Position numbers and translations under genes: made by a program. Positions 54,623 through 64,000 of a DNA stretch of 64,000 nucleotides are shown in pieces. The notes beneath the pieces were generated by a model. The model worked only from the letters and a program-made list of their open reading frames with translations. It was not told where the DNA came from and searched no databases. The stretch lies in the NCBI GenBank assembly GCA_946902875.1, contig OX336354.1:8157247-8221246 (forward strand). The letters are read 5' to 3'. The stretch comes from Nematopogon swammerdamellus (taxonomy: Eukaryota > Arthropoda > Insecta > Lepidoptera > Adelidae). Numbering within the stretch: position 1 is the first letter of the stretch; every line of letters begins with the position of its first letter.

Positions 54623-55154
54623 ATAAAGTTTAGATAGTGTATAACTTTTTGTGCGTAAGCTATCTATCTATTGCTATCTAATTGTTAACTTGAAATCGCA
54701 TGGGGTGACACACAATCCGACTTGGTGAATTGGTTATTTTAAAACCAAACTTCACACGAGCGAAGTCCCACCCGAAAGCTGCTATTAAAATTCAAAGTTC
54801 TACAAACGCGATAAACATTTCGCAGTTTCCAACTTTTCATATCCGCATTGCCGAAAGCCTACTCTCTCCGTTGTTTATATTTAACCCGCAAAATCGGTCA
54901 CCCGGATAGTCAAAAGTCCGGATAGCCTACATCCGGCCGGAACCCGGTCGGGGTCGCCCGGGGATTAGTCTACGCGTTCGCGCGTTTCTTCTATATCTGC
55001 AATATGAATTAAATGAGCCAAAACCGTTTAGAGAAAAACAGTTTTAAATATTTCGATATCAGCTTTTGGCCGGCTCCGTTCGCGTGAAATTTTATTATCA
55101 ATGGCTAAATTGGAACATCAGCTATTATTCCTGTATTTCAGATTATATAGAATA
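54623..55154. other. Anonymous; diverged foldback-type ends
   Basis: CACGAGCGAAGTCCCACCCG (54756) and AGCTTTTGGCCGGCTCCGTT (55063) are two opposed, diverged relatives of the GCCCGCGGCTTCGCTCG end. Confidence 0.45.
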
Positions 55155-55632
55155 ACAAGCTGTGCCCGCGGCTCCGCCCGCTCTCATATGTCACTTCACT
55201 GCTAACCTCATAAGCCATTTAGCGTGATAGTAAGTAGCCTATAGTTGATGGGAAGAATCAAGCTATCCGTAGAATTTTGTTTTATTAAAATCGGTTCAGT
55301 GGTTCTCGAGTTATAAGCGGACAGACAGACATACACTCAGACACTCAGACACTCAGACAGAAAGCAGACGTTGGATTTTATTATAGGTAAGGAAATAAGG
55401 AAATAAGGAAAAGGAAAGCTGTGCCCGCAGCTCCGCCCGCTCTCATATTTGACTTCTCTGCTAACCTCATAAGCTATTTAGCGTGATAGTAAGTAGCCTA
55501 TAGTTGATGGGAAGAATCAAGCTATCCGTAGAATTTTGTTTTATTAAAATCGGTTTATTGGTTCTCGAGTTATAAGCGGACAGACAGACACTCAGACAGA
55601 CAGAAAGCAGACGTTGGGTTTTATTAAAGGTA
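55155..55632 (+). repeat. Tandem pair of a ~235-bp repeat
   Basis: Units at 55155-55395 and 55418-55632 share GCTGTGCCCGCGGCTCCGCC, TAACCTCATAAGC, 'CTATAGTTGATGGGAAGAAT', TTCTCGAGTTATAAGCGGAC and an (ACAG/ACTC)n tract before 'AGCAGACGTTGG'. They differ mainly in the length of that tract. Confidence 0.9.
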
Positions 55633-56821
55633 AGGAAAGGAAGGATACAAAAATATTTACAACTTAGATTGCCCATATTTAATACAAAAAAATAATCGAA
55701 CATTATGAGCTTGGAAAAAGTGCCAGTGGTGTGTTAGGATCGTGGCGCGTAGATTCATTATCTCTACCTAACCCATTGCGAAACAGGCTTGAAGCTATGT
55801 GTGTATGTAGTAACAGTCATCTGTGACGGGGTCTCGGGATTGGTCTAGATAATTTTTTTGAGTTTCGTCGCAAAATTGCGAAAAAGCAAGCCTTATGGGG
55901 TCACTCTGGTGTCTGTCTGTCCGTAAGTCGGTCACACGCAGATATCTCCGGATCTACTGAACCGATTTTTATCAAACTTATGCCAAAACACTCAAAATTG
56001 TCGCCCGCAGAGAGAACATCGATACATTTATCTAATAGTTCAGTGGAAAGTAAAGGGTTACCCCAAGAGTAAAAAAAAACAAAATATATCAATTGACTTG
56101 CAACTTGCAACTTGAGAACCTCGGCACAAACCCAGTTGTTTTCTGTGTGCTTTAAGAAAATTATCGAATTGCCGAACGTCGATTCGCTTTGTCGTCTTTT
56201 AAGCAGTCTTGTTCTCGATTCAAATACATTTCTTGCTTATTACCTATACGAAACATTTCTATACTAATTCCTTGATATTATAATATTATTGTATCGCCTC
56301 AAGCTCAACCTTAGCGTAACGAAAAAATCAAGTCCTCAATAAAATAATACATTAAAATGAAATGGAAGAAAACTCACACAAGGGAAACACGGAAAATGCC
56401 TTTCCTGAAATCAAACGCAGATTATTCTGCTCGGGCGAACAGAAAATTATACCCAATTCCCTTCTGATTCGCGGTTCAAAAATAACAAATTTTAAATAGC
56501 TGCAATATAATTTTAACATGATCGAATATTGAGGTCAGTGAGTTCGCGTTTGGCAGCGAGTAAACGAATAAGTCACGGAAATAAAGGAGCATCCGTTTGT
56601 CGAGGATGTTAAAGAAGAGAGGACAAAAACGGAAATTATATTATTTCATTGTGTTGTATTGTATATCTTTACTGCACCCGAATAAATGGTGTACAATTAA
56701 TGCCTAAGGCATTTTCTTCCAGTATACCTATGGGTTATGATAACTAACTGTTATGTAAGTGGCGATAATTTACAATGAAAGAATATAATAGAAATAATTT
56801 ATTGTTCGTATATTGAGCATT
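55633..56821. other. Mostly anonymous; RTE 3' stub
   Basis: 55707-55811 is an RTE tail (GTGTTAGGATCGTGGCGCG, GAAACAGGCTTGAAGCTATG). 55900-56000 (CTGTCTGTCCGTAAGTCGGT, GAACCGATTTTTATCAAACT) resembles other lepidopteran repeats. 56110-56821 has no recognised feature. Confidence 0.5.
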
Positions 56822-57298
56822 TTATGTCAGTCAGTCAGTCAGTCAGCGTGTAAGCGTCCACTGCTGGACATACGCCTCTCCAATTTTCCTCCCGTCCTTC
56901 AGCGATACGGAACCACTGCTTTCCGCCGACGTACTTGATGTCGTCGTCCCACCTGGCGGGTGGTCTTCCCACACTCCGTTTTCCTGTCCACGGCCGCCAG
57001 TGTAGGAAACGGTTACTCCAACGGTCATCGTCTCTTCGGCTAACGTGCCCAGCCCACTGCCACTTGAGCTTTGCCACCCGGTGTCCAATATCGACTACTT
57101 TGGTGCGTCGGCGGATTGCCTCGTTACGCACCATATCACGTAGCGATATTCCCAGCATGGCTCGCTCCATTGCTCGCTGGGCAACTTTCAACCTTTGGAC
57201 AACAGCGACCGTCAGAGTCCACGTTTCACACCCGTACGTCGTAACCGGGAGGACACACTGGTCATATATACGGGTCTTTAAATTTTGCGGAGCATTTT
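56822..57298 (-). pseudogene. RTE-type LINE, C-terminal region (second family)
   Basis: Minus strand reads 'RIYDQCVLPVTTYGCETWTL' near 57270, 'LKVAQRAMERAMLGISLRD' near 57180, 'VAKLKWQWAGHVSRR' near 57060, GKRSVGRPPARWDDDIK near 56960, then a frame change so that the terminal EAYVQQWT lies in another frame, ending in GACTGACTGACTGACTGA. This is the conserved post-RT tail of the endonuclease/reverse-transcriptase (RTE) LINEs common in Lepidoptera. It differs from the 49.3-kb family. RT and endonuclease are missing, so it is dead. Confidence 0.9.
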
Positions 57299-57532
57299 AT
57301 GACTGCATTCGAACTTGTCACAATTTTGTTCTGTCCGTTTCGATTACACCTGATGAAGAAGAACCGGCAAGAGACTTCACAGGTTATTTAATTATTTTTT
57401 TCATACATATTAATACAACTGTTTTATTGTATATATTAGCAATTAAAAAAACACATATTTATTATGATATTTCGACTTGCTGTCGTCTTCAGATAAATGT
57501 ATAATATGTAAGTATACAACAAAGATAACTAT
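57299..57532. other. Repeat debris with hammerhead-like core
   Basis: 'CATTCGAACTTGTCACAATT' and GAAGAAGAACCGGCAAGAGA recur in diverged form near 50000 and 14580. A CTGAAGA...GAAA arrangement lies on the minus strand at 57492-57470. Confidence 0.45.
57470..57492 (-). ncRNA. Hammerhead-ribozyme-like core (weak candidate)
   Basis: Minus strand CTGAAGA, then CGACAGCAAGTC with a GAC/GTC stem of only 3-4 bp, then GAAATATC. The downstream 'TATGTGTTTTTTTAATTG' resembles the sequence after the 61.9-kb core, suggesting one element family. Confidence 0.28.
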
Positions 57533-57646
57533 CAAGCAGCAAGTAAGGCACGAGACCCATGAGGGCATGACTCGGTGGAACGACCGTGCCAAAGTGAGAG
57601 GTGGCTATCCTCTCGCCCTTTAGCACGGCAATGTGGCATTTATTTA
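57533..57646 (+). repeat. Repeat K, second half
   Basis: 'ATCAAGCAGCAAGTAAGGCA', GAGACCCATGAGGGCATGAC and TTTAGCACGGCAATGTGGC. Confidence 0.72.
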
Positions 57647-58241
57647 GGCTGTATAAAAATTCATTAGTATCTTCAATTCCGCGAACTCGCAATCTCAGTG
57701 CAGAAATGTTTGCTCAAATCCGACAATGCCGCGAGCGGAGCTGCGTGCCAAAGCGATCGACTATAAATCGGTTATCAGTGCCCTTGAGCCGCCGCAAAGT
57801 AAAACCATCCGGCGATCATATAAAACCGTACTCCAGAAACAGTTTTAATTTTACACGCCCGTGTAAACACACTTAAATCATCTCATGTCGGTATTGAATA
57901 ATCCATTAATTCAACCGCAGCAGTGTCAATAAACAGTCTTGGGCGTTAACACTGATAAATTGAGTGGATCCAAAGTGGCCACGACAAACAGAGCGGTAAG
58001 TGACTTTCCCTACAGGCTTGTTTCGGAAATCGAACGAAGCCTAAGTAATATTTTGTTAAGCCAATTTTAGCGAATCTTGTGGAAAATCGTATTATGGAAA
58101 GCCAATACTTTTATTTATTTGTATATTTGGTTTGAGACGCACAATTTGTCCGATTCGCATTTATCTCTTTGGTTTGGGACTGTTCTGGTGAATTACAGCA
58201 CAATACCGAACACCACGTTTCTCCAAGTATTCCGACACGAT
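57647..58241. other. Anonymous; K fragment at the end
   Basis: 58188-58240 (GTGAATTACAGCACAATACC, GTATTCCGACACGA) is the first half of K, directly next to the LINE 3' end. Confidence 0.5.
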
Positions 58242-59265
58242 TTATTTATTTATTATAGAATCAACATCTTTACAGTTGGAAACAATTAAGTAGTATAGTC
58301 GAATAGTATGTAATGCCATGTCTGCCAGGCGCCTTCTTTCTTCTAAAGAAAGTAGATTGAAATGTTTGTAACTTGAGTTATAATCATAAAGACTTCTGTT
58401 GTCAGTGTAGTTTATATGCTTCTGAATTCTTTTAATACGATTTATGCGAGTGCCGTACCTAGGAGACCAAATGGAACTGGCAAATTCCAGAATGCTTCTA
58501 ACGTATGCGCTTACTGCCTTAATGCACTTTGGGCTTCTTAGCGGCTTGCATATTCTGTTAAAGAGACCGACATTTCTGTAGACTTTAGTAATAATTGCTT
58601 CTGCGTGTGTAGTAAAGGTCAGTTTGTTATCTAATTTCACTCCGAGATCGCGTACGAGGTCTGTTTTAAGTATAGTTGAAGAGAACATTTTCCTGGTAAA
58701 TGCACACTTACCAGTATCTGATATTCGGTTTATTCTGTAATATTAGCCCAGTCTGTTTAAGTCGTCCTGCATATGTCTGCAATCGATATCGTTTGTTACT
58801 TAAATTGCTATTTTCTTATCATCTGCGTACATACAGTGTTTGCAATTCCTAAAGCATATGTAAATAAATGTCGTATAAGTAGACCAAATAAAACAAGGAC
58901 CCGAAGTGCGATCCCTGAGGAACTCCAGAGGGAATAGTTACGGCGCTGGAGTGACAGTTGCTGGAGTGACAGTTACGAATTGTAACAAATAGTGAACGAT
59001 TGGTAAGGTAAGATTCGATCCACCTAAGTAAGTTACCCCGTATGCCTAGTTTGTTTGGCCAGCAGGATCACCTGTCCACACGGTCGAAAGCTTTCTCTAA
59101 GGTATAGACCACGTCGACCTGTCCGCCAGGCTTCATATGATTTATTGTAAAGTTTGAAAATGAGGCTAAGTTCGTTACGTTCGTGACCGTGATCCATGAA
59201 TCCATGCTGAGAGTTCAAGATACATGTAGCCAGATGTGGGCTAATTTACTCATAACCTTTTTTAA
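58242..59265 (-). pseudogene. Non-LTR reverse transcriptase (Jockey/CR1 side), multiply broken
   Basis: Minus-strand order: 'LNSQHGFMDHGHERNELSL' near 59210; 'GGQVDVVYTLEKAFDRVD' near 59110, where the catalytic Asp of the usual DLSKAFD is altered to TLEKAFD; a stop; 'GIRGNLLRWIESYLTNRSLF' near 59020; 'PSGVPQGSHFGSLFYLVYL' near 58910; CMYADDKKIAI (catalytic box) near 58830. After further stops, an open 148-codon stretch (58688-58242) holds VRDLGVKLDNKLTF, AYVRSILEFASSIWSPRYG and RIKRIQK. The CACTCCAGCAACTGT phrase is locally duplicated near 58940-58975. Several stops and frame changes make it non-functional. Confidence 0.87.
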
Positions 59266-59299
59266 GGTTTGCCCTATAATTTTCTATTTCAATTTATAG

Positions 59300-59410
59300 A
59301 TACCTATCAAGCAGCAAGTAAGGCACGAAGACCCACCTGCTGCATGACACGGTGGAAGGACCGTGCTAAAGTGAGGTGGCTACCCTGTCACCCTTTAAGG
59401 CGGGATCTTG
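59300..59410 (+). repeat. Repeat K, second half
   Basis: ATCAAGCAGCAAGTAAGGCA, 'GACCCACCTGCTGCATGACA' and GTCACCCTTTAAGGCGGGA. Confidence 0.75.
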
Positions 59411-59415
59411 CCTTA

Positions 59416-59478
59416 TCGTCATTTACAACGGGGAGAGATACAGTGGGGCTATTTTTTTAAGTACCCCAGACGGTACAT
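59416..59478 (-). mobile_element. SINE-A head fragment
   Basis: GGGGAGAGATACAGTGGGGC and TTTTTAAGTACCCCAGACGG: the first about 60 bp of SINE-A only. Confidence 0.72.
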
Positions 59479-59844
59479 TATTACGCGATACGCAATTTTT
59501 ATTACTTATGTAAGTAGATACCACCCTATAATACAGAATACAGAAGCTTTGAAATACGTTTTCTTTGGAAAAAGAAATACATTTTAAGAGATTAAGTCGT
59601 TGTTTTTTTTTTTTGCCAAATTTTCAACAAGGCCGAGGCGACATTCTTCGCGATCCTGTCTTTACTCGTCGGTGTAATTTCAGTTATGCGGTTATTCGAC
59701 GAAGGAGTTCGTAGTCAAGGACAGGAGGTGGCTGGAGAGCGGCGAGGTAGTTGAGAAGGCGACGCGACGTGCTTGTTGGCAATAGTACTGCAACCTATGT
59801 TCTTGTCAGTTAGAAGTTCTGCGTGTAGGATCAACGAAAGGCCA
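59479..59844. other. Anonymous sequence
   Basis: No feature recognised. Confidence 0.4.
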
Positions 59845-59965
59845 TGTAAAAAATGTAGGTCCCTTCCATTGCCTTACTAGGTAGGGTTGAAACCGTCTCG
59901 ATTGGTGTCACTCCGCGCTGAATAAAGGTCGGTCGAAGGAGCTATGAAGGTAGTCCATGTTATAA
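59845..59965 (+). mobile_element. SINE-A body fragment
   Basis: AATGTAGGTCCCTTCCATTG, CTTACTAGGTAGGG, 'AATAAAGGTCGGTCGAAGG'. Head and tail missing. Confidence 0.7.
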
Positions 59966-59984
59966 TAGCACACTGGCCGACATT

Positions 59985-60305
59985 GCAACAATGACTTTTA
60001 TCTGACGGAAAAATGTACGTGCATACCTACCTACACCTGCTTCTTCCTCGTTCGGAACCGGTGTACAACTGTATGTCCCTTAACTTGCCTCTTACTAGGT
60101 AGTAGGCTCAAATTGTGGCCGACTGGGCTGATACCATCGCAATAAACGTAAGATGGCCGCATAGCGACCCTGTGTGTGTTCTCCTTTAGTTCAATATAGC
60201 CAGCAATCCGAAGTGGAGTCTCCGGTGTGGCACCTTCTCGAATTTTATATTGTCTGGTCGGAGCATGCGCTCTGGTCCATTTGACTTATACCGGATTACA
60301 CAAAA
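59985..60305 (+). mobile_element. SINE-B copy lacking most of the head
   Basis: CAATGACTTTTATCTGACGG, 'CCTACACCTGCTTCTTCCTC', CTAGGTAGTAGGCTCAAAT, 'AAGATGGCCGCATAGCGAC' and GTCGGAGCATGCGCTCTGG, with a tail at 60298. Confidence 0.82.
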
Positions 60306-60639
60306 ACACTATAATAAAACCCCCGACCCTTAAAAAGTCAAAAATAATTTCCGTTTACTTACTTAAAGGTTGGGGGACCGCTAAGTCAATTCCCGCGCAG
60401 CTCTGAGTTTTTATATTTAATTTACTTAGCGATCGCCCGACTCCTTTTTTTATAACACCCCTCCGTTTTTTTCGTCGGGGCTTAAAAAGAACCCATTACG
60501 AACTCAAGATCCGTCATATTTCGAGCGAAAATAGCTGTCATTCTAAAAATTATTAATCGGCTAATTAACTTTTGTAAGTAAATAGTTCGCATGGCGCAGT
60601 ACTATAAGGCGGCGAGATGCCTGAGCCAAGGCGACACGA
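60306..60639. other. Anonymous sequence
   Basis: No feature recognised. Confidence 0.4.
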
Positions 60640-60860
60640 AGCGAGGATGAGGGGACCAAACAAATTCAAAAAGATAGAGCTGACATTGCAATACAATTCA
60701 CGTCATCTCCAATATAATCATCAGCCAGTCCTTTGTAGCTCGATGGTGCCGCATCTGCGTTCGATCGTTAAAGTTAAGCACGCCGGGCAAGGTCGAACTT
60801 CGAATGGCGTCGGTTTTATGGGTAACTCGGCGCCACTTGTCACGCTTTGAATACAAAAAT
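60640..60860 (+). mobile_element. SINE-C with 5S rRNA-like segment
   Basis: CCGCATCTGCGTTCGATCGT + TAAAGTTAAGCACGCCGGGC (60750-60790) aligns with the conserved 5S loop B-loop C region (..GATCACCGAAATTAAGCA..). TTTGTAGCTCGATGGTGCC precedes it and the C-box TACTTGGATGGG has been lost. The 3' part (GGCGTCGGTTTTATGGGT, CGGCGCCACTTGTCACGCTT) is the SINE-C body. Confidence 0.72.
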
Positions 60861-61334
60861 TAATCAAATAAAATAAAAACCCATCTCGTAGCACGCTGGA
60901 CGACAAAACATCCAAAATTGTGACAACGCTGATGCATTTATTTGTTATTTCGTCTATGTGTACACATTATTCATGCCCTGCTCGATGACTTAGTGGCTTT
61001 TCTGTCTCTTTCAAATTGTTTGTGGGGGGGTGGAGGCGTTGTTGGTGCGACGGGAGAGTCTACTGCGAAGTGGAGGCTACGAGATACGTCCGTCACGGCC
61101 GCTCAATCATTTGTCAGCACACCGACCGAGACGTGTTGGATAAATGCTCCTAGTCTCAACACGCGACCTTTCCTGCAATGAAAATTGCGCGCTTTTGCTG
61201 TTCATCCTCGTATGGTATATGTCTATGTATGCTACTTTCAGTGGTTGCCACTTTGAATTGTTATTGTACTTTTTTGTGGTTCCTATTTCGATTTGTTTTT
61301 TTAACATTGGAAATGTTTAATGGATCGAATTTGC
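60861..61334. other. Anonymous sequence
   Basis: A G-run with GGAGGCGTTGTTGGTGCG near 61023-61050. No gene recognised. Confidence 0.4.
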
Positions 61335-61830
61335 GTTATACACAAAAATGCTTATAACTTTGTTGATATGAGGGTTACGAGGGTCGACGCAGAATTTACA
61401 GAGACGTATTTGATATGAGATTTTGAAAATTTCGAAATACTTTTTTTGAAAAATCCAAAAAAACCAAAAAAAATCGGAAAAAAATCGTGTCATTTTTTTT
61501 AAGTTCCGGTTAAGGGTTAGGGCAAAAAGGAAAAAAAGATGCATCTAGAAAATGAATTGGGCTACTCGAGGGTATTTTTGGTTCTGGTGTGCGATTTATG
61601 GTTGATGAGCAGCGTGACCCCAAAGGTCAGTAATTTTTCGAAAATTTGTACTGTTGATATGCATAAATGCTTATAACTTTGTTGATATAAGGGTTACGAG
61701 GTCAGTGAGGGCTCAATCGACGCAGAATTTATCGAGACGTATTTGATGATACGTGATTTTGAAAATTTCGAAATCCTTTTTTCTATAAATCTAAAAAACC
61801 AAAAAAATTCGGAAAAAATAACAATCATTG
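61335..61830. repeat. Repeat M, two direct copies
   Basis: 61335-61500 and 61655-61825 share ATGCTTATAACTTTGTTGAT, GGGTTACGAGG, CGACGCAGAATTTA, GAGACGTATTTGAT and GATTTTGAAAATTTCGAAAT, ending in AAAACCAAAAAAA. A third partial copy is at 62545-62642. Confidence 0.82.
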
Positions 61831-61929
61831 CATATCAACCACCATCCATCACCAAAAATAATAATAAAAAATAATAAAAAATTTAAAAATAATAATAAAA
61901 TATTTATAATCTATGATTATATATTATAT

Positions 61930-61995
61930 TATAATTAATCAACTGACGACGGCCCATAACGGGCCGAAATATTTTGTGTTTTTGTATTAATTATA
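61930..61995 (+). ncRNA. Hammerhead-ribozyme-like fold (candidate)
   Basis: CTGACGA (61943-61949) fits CUGANGA. GGCCC (61951-61955) and GGGCC (61961-61965) form a strong stem II with a short loop, and GAAA follows at 61966-61969. An outer 10-bp stem, TATAATTAAT (61930-61939) and ATTAATTATA (61986-61995), encloses the whole. A clear helix III with a UH cleavage site is not obvious (a short ATA/TAT pairing is possible). Known hammerheads occur in Penelope-like elements and retrozymes. Confidence 0.42.
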
Positions 61996-62165
61996 GGAAA
62001 TATGTCTTTTTTCCACCAGTCGAAGTTAAAGAGTCTCGGGGCGTAGGTACCTACTAACTTTTGGCGACAGAGACAATAATATTAAGAACTTAACGCGATT
62101 AGCAAAATAGATTAAACCTCATAGCTCGTAGTTATACACATAGATAAATAGAGTTAAGGTCTGGG

Positions 62166-62366
62166 CCCAGACAAGATTAGGCAGGTAGAACAATAGCCTT
62201 ACTTGCTGCTTGATCGGTTGAATCTTGTTCGAATACTTTGCGAAACGTGGTGGTCGGTGTTGTGCTGTAATTTACCAGAGTTCTTGCAGCACAACACCGA
62301 TTACTCTGCTTACCCCGATTGTCGGGATTCAGCGTGTGTGATATGTATGTATGTATGTAACAATAG
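62166..62366 (-). repeat. Repeat K, full copy
   Basis: Contains GTGTTGTGCTGTAATTTACC, 'TTGCAGCACAACACCGATTA', CCGATTGTCGGGATTCAGCG and (TATG)n at 62344-62358. Confidence 0.8.
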
Positions 62367-62544
62367 AGACAAGAAATTAAAATTAGGTCAACATGTGCGC
62401 GCGCCGCAGTATTGAAGGGGCCCCCCGCAGCTGGGAGGTCACGGGCATTGTTTTGGTCTAATGAAGGAACACCATTGTCATGGACCCAGCGCCACAGCGA
62501 CCCAGGGTCACGCGCGCGCGGCCGGGAGTAGGTATAATGTAAAC

Positions 62545-62642
62545 AGGGCAATCGACGCAGAATTTATGGAGACGCATTCGTTGATATGAGATTTAGATTT
62601 GATTTTTTTAAATAAAAAAAACCGAAAATTTTCGGAAACAAA
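62545..62642 (+). repeat. Repeat M, partial copy
   Basis: AATCGACGCAGAATTTATGG, AGACGCATTCGTTGATATGA and an AAAAAACCGAAAATTTTCGG end. Confidence 0.7.
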
Positions 62643-63044
62643 TATAATTATATATTAATATATTAATAGTATATTCGCTGCTCTGCGCGGCTTGACGTTG
62701 GATCGCAGCATGACTAAGCCGGGTGCAAAGGCGCGCGCCAAAGCTAGATTGCACATCAAAGGACTATTCTACGAAAACGTCGCAATTTTTTGGAGTTTTA
62801 TTTTTGTTGGGTTTACTAAATAATGAAATTTTCCATGATACATTTCCAATGCAGCCATTGTTACCTACACGTAAAATCTGTTGATTTTTTTATTGTTTTT
62901 CCGTAACCGTAACCTAAGAATAAATAATAAAGAATAGAAATAAGGAATAAAAATGATTAAAACTAAAAGATTAATTGATAAGATTAAACAAGAAGGCTAA
63001 ATGAGATTAACATGAAAGTAAAATGAATATAACACTAGATTAAC
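62643..63044. other. Anonymous AT-rich flank of the viral element
   Basis: No gene or repeat recognised. 62880-63040 is A-rich with AATAAATAATAAAGAATAG-type runs that could include viral untranslated sequence or host DNA. Confidence 0.4.
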
Positions 63045-64000
63045 TTAATCTTCAATAGGAACTCTACCAAACAGGGATGTGAGCATGACCTGATAGGTTG
63101 GGTATTGCGAGATCCCTGACCACAACACCGATGCAGCATTCAACCAATCCTTGCATTCTGCTGAGTCAATTCCCAAACCTTTCAGTATAGCCGCCCTGTC
63201 AGTGTCAGAATTCAGAGGACCGTTAGTAGCAGCGTTCACATATTTTTTGGAACTTTCAACGATCGTGACTAGAGGCTCGTTCGTGGCCAATGTTTTCATC
63301 GCTGGTTGTTGTAGGGTAATGTATTGCTCTACATTCAAGAGATAGCTAAAAGATCTGAGAGCCTCAGGTTCTCAAGAAGGTCTCAGGTTCCGCTTTGGGA
63401 ATCAATGCTAGCAGCAGGCCATGCTGCAGGATGTGTGGCAGGCTAGAGTTGATCCTGAGCAATTGAGCCTGTCTGCGAAGACATGGGAGTTCCGTTTTCC
63501 CTTCCACCTCGTGTTTTTTCACGACGGCCAACGTGATTTTGTGGCCAGGATGCCGCTATCCTGCTTAAAGTGACATCTTTTGCAGTCAAGGGAATCTTTT
63601 CCCTCTTCCTCCTCCTTGCGACCTCCTCATCAGTGTCGTTCTTCAAACCATAAGTGATAATTTTCTCACTTACTGCAATCTTGGCTTTGGGTCCTAGAGT
63701 TTGGAGAATTTTATGGAGGTTGTTCCCCCTTACTACAAAGAGCACACAGAGGAACAATACATCGCTCTCCAGATGCGCTTTCTTAAACAGATGGTAATCT
63801 GTTGCCTCTTCTCCGAGATCGTGTTCCTCGTCAACTTCCTCCATTTCTCTCACTCTGTTGAATTCTTTGGCTTTTTCCACCATGATATTGATGATGGTCA
63901 CGGGGTTGAACCCGTCATAGGCAACTAACTTGATGAGGTTGCCTGCTGCATTGAACAAACTCTCCTTCATTCTTCCCTTGATGGAGACTGCAGCTAATTC
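63045..64000 (-). pseudogene. Endogenous viral element: phlebovirus/phenuivirus-like nucleoprotein, broken, runs off the edge
   Basis: The minus strand is open from the right edge to a stop at 63443, with a second open segment at 63338-63045. In order: LVAYDGFNPVTIINIM near 63930; VLFVVRGNNLHKIL near 63730; a KIAVSEKIITYGLK segment near 63680; AKDVTLSRIAASWP near 63560; and a C-terminal segment with 'YVNAATNGPLNSDTDRAAIL' near 63250. This order of an AY.GF motif, an RGN-type motif, a TLSR.AA motif and an alanine-rich C-terminus is characteristic of RNA-binding nucleoproteins of the phlebovirus group (Bunyavirales). Homology shifts frame near 63540 and again near 63350. About 310 codons of span versus about 245 in phleboviruses. 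It has an acidic insert (EEVDEEHDLGEE) not typical of the group. The 5' end lies beyond the window. No polymerase or glycoprotein was seen. Confidence 0.72.

Overview
The window looks like repeat-dense, non-genic DNA from an insect, most likely a moth or butterfly (Lepidoptera). This rests on repeat families typical of lepidopteran genomes: a Jockey-like LINE whose 3' end is AGTCAAA-rich, RTE-type LINE 3' ends running into ATG or TATG microsatellites, the 'GTTCCGTA...CGGACTCGCGC' interspersed repeat, and the 'CTAGCTTTTGCCCGCGGCTTCGC' repeat end. The species cannot be named from sequence alone. No intact host protein-coding gene, exon chain or functional RNA gene was recognised. Nearly all recognisable coding sequence is broken transposon or viral sequence.

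Layout. 1-7560: SINE pieces, a 463-bp near-perfect palindrome, a Helitron/PIF1-type helicase C-terminal remnant, an 18-copy 130-bp satellite array with higher-order structure, and a Jockey-like LINE with frameshifts. 7560-17200: a 929-bp internally deleted mariner with clear ends, SINEs (one split by a MITE), RTE debris, a tRNA-like SINE head, and a LINE 3' end split by a MITE with a 10-bp target duplication. 17200-25300: SINE-C copies, a CR1-like LINE tail and a large foldback structure of opposed 65-bp-type repeats. 25300-37780: minisatellites of 52, 75 and 112 bp, a TA-flanked MITE and many SINE pieces. 37780-47240: the best 5S-headed SINE copies, a LINE remnant with a restriction-like-endonuclease-type C-terminus, and an inverted repeat carrying hammerhead-like cores. 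47240-54330: an 84-bp minisatellite open on both strands, RTE tails, a 37-bp minisatellite and a complete tRNA-headed SINE. 54330-63040: RTE and CR1/Jockey-type LINE pseudogenes, hairpin-bearing repeats and two more hammerhead-like cores. 63045-64000: on the minus strand, running off the right edge, a broken endogenous viral element resembling a phlebovirus/phenuivirus nucleoprotein.

How it fits together. Two SINE families with different pol III heads (5S rRNA-like and tRNA-like) share a homologous body, so a module has been exchanged between promoters. Autonomous partners for reverse transcription (Jockey, RTE, CR1-like, RLE-type LINEs) are present only as broken copies. Several nested insertions have readable target duplications and so give a relative chronology. 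The viral nucleoprotein remnant in transposon-dense DNA is the most notable single locus; its possible role as a small-RNA source is inference. Coordinates of degraded repeats are approximate to about 10 bases.
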